From a virus: a stretch of 24,280 nucleotides of DNA. Below, one piece after another: positions 14,016 through 18,362 of this stretch. The DNA is taken from the IMG/VR virus record IMGVR_UViG_3300042369_000219, positions 1 through 24,280 of that record; one strand, written 5' to 3'. The notes beneath the pieces were generated by a model, which searched no databases, had not been told where the DNA came from, and saw nothing but the letters and a program-made list of their open reading frames with translations. The translations under genes and the position numbers were made by a program. Position 1 is the first letter of the stretch. Every line of letters begins with the position of its first letter.

Positions 14016-15274
14016 TTCAACTCCTCTATGGCTATGTCAGAAATCGTTCGCTTGTCGCGCAGTGCGCGCCAAATCTTCTCATCGACCGTCTTGTCGGTGA
14101 TCATCAGGTAGACCCAAACCGGATGCGCCTGACCGCTGCGGTGCAGTCGGCCTATGGTCTGCTCGTACAACTCCAGCGACCAGGGCAGCGACAGGAACAC
14201 CACCTTGCAGCCGCCGTACTGTAGGTTCAGCCCGTGGCCAGCGCTCTTGGGGTGAACCAGTAGTAGTTCGACCAGACCCGCGTTCCACCGCTCGATGACG
14301 TTGTCGTCGTCCAGCGTCTGCGCGTGCGGGTAGCGCCGTTTCAGTTCAGCCAGTTCGGCCTTGAAGTTGTACGCGATCAGCGTGTTGGCGCGTTGATTCT
14401 CGGCCAGCAGATCGTCCAGCGCGTCGAACTTGTGGGGTGACATCCACTGCGGCGCGCCATCGGCGTAGACGAACCCTGAGGCCATCTGCTGGAGCTTGCC
14501 CGTCACCACGCCAGCATTGACCGCGATGGCGCGGGCGTCGGGGAACTCCAGCACCATGTCCTTCTTCATCTGCTTGTACTTGGCCAAGTCCATCGAGCAG
14601 CGCACCTCAACCACGTTCAAGTCTGGCAGCGTGTAGGACTCCAACAGGAACGTGGACGGCTTGATGCGCTCCATCACCTGCGCCAACGCTCCAGCGCGTG
14701 GCGCCCACTGGTTGAACTCCTTGTTGACCAGCATGAAGTACTGCTGCTGGAAGACGCCTTTGAGCCGCCCCAGCAGCGCCGGGTCGATGATCTTGCACTG
14801 GCCAAAGACATCCTCCAGACCGTTGCTGGTGAAGCTGCCGGTCAGGCCCCAGCGGATGTTGACCTCGCGCAAGAACTTTTCCAACAGCTTGAACCGTTGG
14901 CCGCTTGGGTTCTTCAGCCTGGTCAACTCATCGAACACCACGCCGTCGAAGCCGCCCGAGGGCAGGTTCTCGTAGTTGGTCACCACCACCTGCACGTCGG
15001 CCCGCAGCGCAGCGGCGCGCTGCTTGGCCGTGCCCACGGCGATGGCCATCGTGATCTCTGGCGCCCACTTCGCCTTCTCTTCCAACCAGACATGTTCAGC
15101 CACGCGCTTAGGCGCCAGCACAAGGAACCGACTGGCGTGGCCATCGCGCAGCATCTCGCGCATGGCGGTCAGCGTGATAGCTGTCTTGCCCGCGCCGACC
15201 GGCGCAAGGATCATTGCGCGGTCATGCTCGTACAGGAAGTCAGCCGCAATGGATTGATACGAACGTAGCAACAT
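14012..15274 (-). CDS. SNF2/SF2-type helicase
   Basis: The 420-residue protein carries the SF2 motifs in order: RSYQ near the N-terminus, Walker A APVGAGKT at 24-31 (K30), LAPKRV (Ia) at about 53-58, DELT (motif II) at 115-118, LTGS (motif III) at 144-147, and QTIGRLHRSGQ (motif VI) at 372-382. The last motif is typical of the SNF2 group of DNA translocases. At 420 residues it is a compact two-RecA-domain version without accessory domains. A likely role is remodelling of replication or recombination intermediates together with the VRR-NUC protein encoded just upstream, whose end it overlaps by 35 nt. Phages often pair these two genes with DUF2800 and family A polymerase genes. Confidence 0.85.
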   Translation of the reverse strand: MLLRSYQSIAADFLYEHDRAMILAPVGAGKTAITLTAMREMLRDGHASRFLVLAPKRVAEHVWLEEKAKWAPEITMAIAVGTAKQRAAALRADVQVVVTNYENLPSGGFDGVVFDELTRLKNPSGQRFKLLEKFLREVNIRWGLTGSFTSNGLEDVFGQCKIIDPALLGRLKGVFQQQYFMLVNKEFNQWAPRAGALAQVMERIKPSTFLLESYTLPDLNVVEVRCSMDLAKYKQMKKDMVLEFPDARAIAVNAGVVTGKLQQMASGFVYADGAPQWMSPHKFDALDDLLAENQRANTLIAYNFKAELAELKRRYPHAQTLDDDNVIERWNAGLVELLLVHPKSAGHGLNLQYGGCKVVFLSLPWSLELYEQTIGRLHRSGQAHPVWVYLMITDKTVDEKIWRALRDKRTISDIAIEELK

Positions 15275-15518
15275 CTTCTTTATTCCAAAGTACTGTGTAG
15301 TTTTGGCCTAGCGCGGCCATGTCGGACGAAAAGACCTGCTGCAACGCCGACAGACGCCCGCCCTTGACCTTAAGCTCAACAAACCAGACGCGCCCGCCAG
15401 GTAGCACGACCAGGCGGTCGGCAACGCCTGCGCGGCCTGGCGAGACGAACTTGTACGCCTTGCCGCCGGCCTTCTCGACCAACTTGACCAGGTGGCGTTC
15501 AACGTCAGCTTCCTTCAA
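15240..15518 (-). CDS. VRR-NUC domain nuclease
   Basis: The domain shows the virus-type VRR-NUC core: an N-terminal helix KEADVERHLVKLVEKAGG, then KFVSPGRAGVADRLVVLPGG with the catalytic Asp, VWFVELK (the E-x-K of PD-(D/E)XK nucleases), and LSALQQ. Stand-alone VRR-NUC proteins of about 90-110 residues cleave branched DNA. The frame is open to 15605, but family members begin just before the first helix, so the TTG at 15518 (92 residues, 14-nt overlap with the upstream stop) is preferred; a TTG near 15548 is possible. The gene overlaps the helicase start, which supports joint function. Confidence 0.8.
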   Translation of the reverse strand: MKEADVERHLVKLVEKAGGKAYKFVSPGRAGVADRLVVLPGGRVWFVELKVKGGRLSALQQVFSSDMAALGQNYTVLWNKEDVATFVSIHCG

Positions 15519-15804
15519 CTTCGGGCTCTGACGGGTTGAGACGCGCAACGCGGTCGGGCAGCGGGTGGTACAGCAAGATGTGGTCGCCAGAACCATAGGC
15601 CGCAAGAGTCCAATGGCTGTTCAACGCAAAGTACTGCTGGATGTAGTCCTCGGTCGAGCCAAAAATTTTTGGAAAGCTGCGCTTGTGGGCTTTGATCTTG
15701 GTCGACTTGAGCGGCTTGAGGCCGGCAAAGAGATCGCGCATTGACTGCGCGTGGGCCTCTGTTACAGTGGCTGTCCCTCGCGGGGCGGTCTTGAAAGTGA
15801 TCAT
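15505..15804 (-). CDS. Unknown phage protein at head of leftward operon
   Basis: This 99-residue protein is the first gene of the leftward block. It starts at the ATG at 15804, which has GGAG 5 nt upstream; in-frame codons further up lie in the promoter region. It reads MITFKTAPRGTATVTEAHAQ, contains KIKAHKRSFPKIFGSTEDYI and a beta-like HWTLAAYGSGDHILLYHP. I do not recognise the family. Its position in front of the VRR-NUC and helicase genes suggests a DNA-metabolism or regulatory role, which is inference only. Confidence 0.6.
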   Translation of the reverse strand: MITFKTAPRGTATVTEAHAQSMRDLFAGLKPLKSTKIKAHKRSFPKIFGSTEDYIQQYFALNSHWTLAAYGSGDHILLYHPLPDRVARLNPSEPEVEGS

Positions 15805-15825
15805 GTCTGCTCCTTGTGAGGCACA

Positions 15826-15838
15826 ACTGTAACACAGT
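15826..15838. promoter_or_regulatory. Palindrome ACTGT-AAC-ACAGT, possible operator
   Basis: A perfect 5-bp inverted repeat with a 3-nt spacer covers the -10 region of the leftward promoter. ACAGT also recurs in the rightward -10 (15873-15877) and just before the first rightward gene (15901-15905). A repressor site is plausible, but no repressor is identified in the window. Confidence 0.35.
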
Positions 15839-15855
15839 AAAAAAGTTCTTGACAA
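15826..15855 (-). promoter_or_regulatory. Sigma70-like promoter for the leftward operon
   Basis: On the minus strand TTGTCA (15850-15855) and TACAGT (15826-15831) are separated by 18 bp, upstream of the ATG at 15804. The -35 shares five bases with the -35 of the rightward promoter. Confidence 0.5.
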
Positions 15856-15877
15856 GTCTTTTTTGGCCCGCTACAGT
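15849..15877 (+). promoter_or_regulatory. Sigma70 promoter for the rightward replication operon
   Basis: A perfect -35 TTGACA (15849-15854) is followed after 17 bp by TACAGT (15872-15877), about 30 bp before the first gene of the replication block. An AAGGAG ribosome site follows at 15894-15899. This is the best promoter in the window. Confidence 0.7.
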
Positions 15878-15908
15878 TCAGGTTCCATCAACCAAGGAGT
15901 ACAGTAAA

Positions 15909-16082
15909 GTGAAGATCACCCTAGACGACGCAGACATCAAAGACATCTTGACCTCGCACATCAAGAGGCGCTACGGCTCTCAATTCGAACTGGAGGAGTT
16001 GAGAGGCTACAGCTACACCACGACAGCGGTGTTTGCCGAGGTTCAGGAAGAAGAAGAGGCGCAAGATGACGACGCACTCTAA
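15909..16082 (+). CDS. Small acidic protein, first gene of replication operon
   Basis: A GTG at 15909, 9 nt after AAGGAG, opens a 57-residue frame: VKITLDDADIKDILTSHIKR, then FELEELRGYSYTTTAVFAEV, ending in a strongly acidic EEEEAQDDDAL tail. The frame is open upstream to 15816, but that part lies across the promoter. Small beta-alpha proteins of this look are frequent in phage early operons; no function is known. The acidic tail could be a DNA mimic or an interaction tail, as in single-strand-binding proteins, but this is speculation. It overlaps the next gene start by 17 nt. Confidence 0.6.
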   Translation: MKITLDDADIKDILTSHIKRRYGSQFELEELRGYSYTTTAVFAEVQEEEEAQDDDAL

Positions 16083-17127
16083 GATCGTCGGCGGCTCGAC
16101 CGCCAGCCGGGTCATCAACTGCCCTGGTTCCGTCGCCCTGACGGCCAAGATGCCGCCCCAGGCTGAGAGCAAGTACGCCGCCGAGGGTACGCTGCTGCAC
16201 GATGTCATCGCGGCCATCATCGACGGCAAGGTGCCCAAGCAGATCACCGAGGAACTGCACGACACCAAGATCATGCCGGCACTGGCGCTGCTGGATCAGG
16301 TCGATCCAGACAAGGACATGGAACTGGCCGTCGAGGTGCGCGTCGACTTCGGCGACTTCATCCCCGGCGTCTTCGGGTCGGTCGATGTGCTAGGCAAGAT
16401 CGGCAAGCGCGCCATCATCCTCGACTGGAAGTTCGGCGATGGCGTGATCGTTGAAGCCCAAGAAAACATGCAGTTGATGTTCTACGCTGCGGCAGCGCGC
16501 CGGTCCCAGCCGTGGGCCTTTGAGGGTGTGACCGAGGTCGAGTTGGTCATCATCCAGCCGCCAATGATCAAGCGTTGGGTCACCACTCGCGCCCGGATAT
16601 CGCGGTTCGAAGACCAACTCTTCGACGCGGTGCAGCAGGCCCTCCAACCCGACGCGGCGCTCAAGAGCGGTGAGCACTGCCGCTGGTGTACTGCCAAGCC
16701 AGTATGTCCTATCCTGACCGGCGCAGTTGACCGCGCCGTCAAGGTGCAGTTCGACGCGCTGGACAAGCAGCAGATCAGCATCTACTTGCAACAGGCTGAC
16801 CTGCTCGACAGTTGGATCGCCGGCCTGCGCGAGTTGGCGCAGCGCGCACTAGACAATGGTCAGGTGATCCCCGGCTACAAGTTGGTCGCGAAACGCGGCA
16901 CAAGAAAATGGTTGGACGAAGACAAGGCGCGGGTTGCCTTGGTCGAGGCCGGCCTGAAAGACCCCGACGTGACAACGCTGGTCTCGCCAGCAGTGGCCGA
17001 AAAGAAGCTCAAAAAGCTTCCCGACGGTCTCACTGTCAGCGTGTCGTCGGGTAACACAATGGCACCGGATTCTGACCCCCGGCCTGCCATCCTTCAGCTG
17101 GGTCAGCTTTTGAAAAAGGTACTGTAA
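16066..17127 (+). CDS. DUF2800 protein, Cas4-like PD-(D/E)XK nuclease with Fe-S cysteines
   Basis: This is a 353-residue DUF2800-type protein. It has the N-terminal SRVINCPGS with C19, GTLLH at 41-45, SVDVLG with D107, LDWKFG with D120 and K122, a QxxLxxY-like helix NMQLMFYA, and a cysteine triad GEHCRWC...VC (C205, C208, C214). This is the plan of Cas4/AddB-like exonucleases, in which four cysteines hold an Fe-S cluster. Phages carry DUF2800 with family A polymerase genes, where it probably processes DNA ends for recombination-type replication. The start at 16066 (AGAGG before it) is preferred to an upstream frame extension within the previous gene. It overlaps the next gene by 1 nt. Confidence 0.8.
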   Translation: MTTHSKIVGGSTASRVINCPGSVALTAKMPPQAESKYAAEGTLLHDVIAAIIDGKVPKQITEELHDTKIMPALALLDQVDPDKDMELAVEVRVDFGDFIPGVFGSVDVLGKIGKRAIILDWKFGDGVIVEAQENMQLMFYAAAARRSQPWAFEGVTEVELVIIQPPMIKRWVTTRARISRFEDQLFDAVQQALQPDAALKSGEHCRWCTAKPVCPILTGAVDRAVKVQFDALDKQQISIYLQQADLLDSWIAGLRELAQRALDNGQVIPGYKLVAKRGTRKWLDEDKARVALVEAGLKDPDVTTLVSPAVAEKKLKKLPDGLTVSVSSGNTMAPDSDPRPAILQLGQLLKKVL

Positions 17128-17747
17128 TGTCTAATCTCGTAGCGTTCAAATCAGCCGGCTTGCCGGCAGTCGCATCCCTTGCCCAATCGTTGCGCGCCAT
17201 CGCGCCGCGTGAGGCACCTGGTGTGGCAATCCTCAAGATGGACCGCACCGGTCATTGGGTCTTTGGCAGCGATCAGGATGAGGCCGAGGCCGGCTCGACC
17301 TGGGCGGTCAATCCGTTTGCTTTCGTCCACGGCTGGATAGCTTGGGGCGATGGTGAAGTCCTTGGTGAAATGATGGCGTCGGTGTCCGAGCCGTTGCCGG
17401 AGCACGGGCCGGTGCCTGCTGGCGCCAAGAAGGGCTGGGAGCAGCAGGTCGGCATGAGCTTGAAGTGCCTGACCGGTGAGGACAAGGGGCTGGAAGTGCG
17501 TTATTCCAGCACCAGCGTCGGCGGTAAGCGCGGCGTCCAGACCATCGCGGTGGCCATCGCTGCGCAGGTCGAGGCCGACCCGAGCAAGCCAGTGCCGGTG
17601 ATCGTGCTCAACAAGGAGTTCTACCAGCACAAGTCGTACGGCAAGATTTACACGCCGCTGTTTGATGTGCAGTCTTGGATCGGCATGGAAGGCGAAGAGG
17701 AGCCTACCGATACGCCTGCCGAGCCGACCCGCCGCCGCCGGGCATAA
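17127..17747 (+). CDS. Conserved unknown replication-block protein, possible ssDNA-binding
   Basis: The 206-residue protein begins MSNLVAFKSAGLPAVASLAQ and contains ILKMDRTGHWVFGSDQDEAE, NPFAFVHGWIAWGDGEVLGE and VIVLNKEFYQHKSYGKIYTP. It looks beta-rich and soluble and ends in a charged low-complexity tail (EEEPTDTPAEPTRRRRA). I recognise it as a conserved phage protein that accompanies DUF2800 and polymerase genes but cannot name its domain. In comparable phage operons this position is often occupied by DUF2815, a presumed single-strand DNA-binding protein; a similar role here is positional inference. Translation is coupled to the DUF2800 gene (TAATG). Confidence 0.6.
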   Translation: MSNLVAFKSAGLPAVASLAQSLRAIAPREAPGVAILKMDRTGHWVFGSDQDEAEAGSTWAVNPFAFVHGWIAWGDGEVLGEMMASVSEPLPEHGPVPAGAKKGWEQQVGMSLKCLTGEDKGLEVRYSSTSVGGKRGVQTIAVAIAAQVEADPSKPVPVIVLNKEFYQHKSYGKIYTPLFDVQSWIGMEGEEEPTDTPAEPTRRRRA

Positions 17748-17754
17748 GAGGATC

Positions 17755-17774
17755 AGGGGGCTGTAATGCCCCCT
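17755..17774 (+). terminator. Hairpin between replication gene and mom-like gene
   Basis: AGGGGGC (17755-17761) and GCCCCCT (17768-17774) form a 7-bp stem with a 6-nt loop TGTAAT. There is no T-run after it, so it could be an attenuator or mRNA stabiliser rather than a full terminator. It marks the left border of the AT-rich gene. Confidence 0.4.
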
Positions 17775-17798
17775 ACCTATACTAAAATATGGTAACGT

Positions 17799-18362
17799 AT
17801 GGATAAATTAAATCGTGCAGCTTCCATAGCTTTGATAATAGAAAAACACTACACGCATAAAGTGCCTAGCGGAAAAAGTCATTACGTTAACTTTGAAGAT
17901 TGTATAGTTGTGTGGTCTATACCCGCTAATAAAAATATTGCTAAGTTTTTACTGCCAAACGGGGGCACTGTTTGGGAGTTGTCAAGATTGTGGGCCCCGG
18001 ACGGGCACAGGCCTAATTTATTGACGCAAGCAATAAGCTACTCAGTAAAAATAATAAAAAAACTTGAGAATCCAGATATGTTGGTGAGCTATGCAGACCC
18101 AAACGTGGGGCATTTAGGAGGGGTATACCGCGCCGCATCATGGATATATCATGGGCAGAGTAGTGAATGTCGAGTATACCGAGATGCATTCGGCCAAACA
18201 GTTTCGCGTCGGGCTTTTCATTCTGGTAAACGGTCGCTTAGAAAAGCAGAAATAGAATTGTTAGGTTATAAAGAAGAAAAATTACCTGGAAAACATAGGT
18301 TTGTAAAACCGCTATTAAAAACGGCGCACCGGCAATTGCAGTTAAAATTGAAACCTTTATGA
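17799..18362 (+). CDS. mom: Mom-like DNA adenine modification protein (GNAT-fold)
   Basis: This 187-residue protein matches phage Mom-type proteins: HYTHKVPSGKSHY near 17-29, WSIPANKN at 39-46, ELSRLWAPDGHRPN at 60-73, the signature SYADPNVGHLGGVYRAASW at 97-114, then RRAFHSGKRSLRKAEIE and PGKHRFVKPL. In phage Mu, Mom converts adenines to N6-methylcarbamoyl-adenine and so protects phage DNA from many restriction enzymes. Counts on sampled 60-base lines here give about 28-38% GC against about 70% in the flanking polymerase gene, a sign of recent acquisition. No good ribosome site precedes the ATG; a TATACT lies at 17778-17783. The stop overlaps the polymerase start by ATGA. Assignment is from remembered motifs; the substrate is not shown. 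Confidence 0.75.
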   Translation: MDKLNRAASIALIIEKHYTHKVPSGKSHYVNFEDCIVVWSIPANKNIAKFLLPNGGTVWELSRLWAPDGHRPNLLTQAISYSVKIIKKLENPDMLVSYADPNVGHLGGVYRAASWIYHGQSSECRVYRDAFGQTVSRRAFHSGKRSLRKAEIELLGYKEEKLPGKHRFVKPLLKTAHRQLQLKLKPL

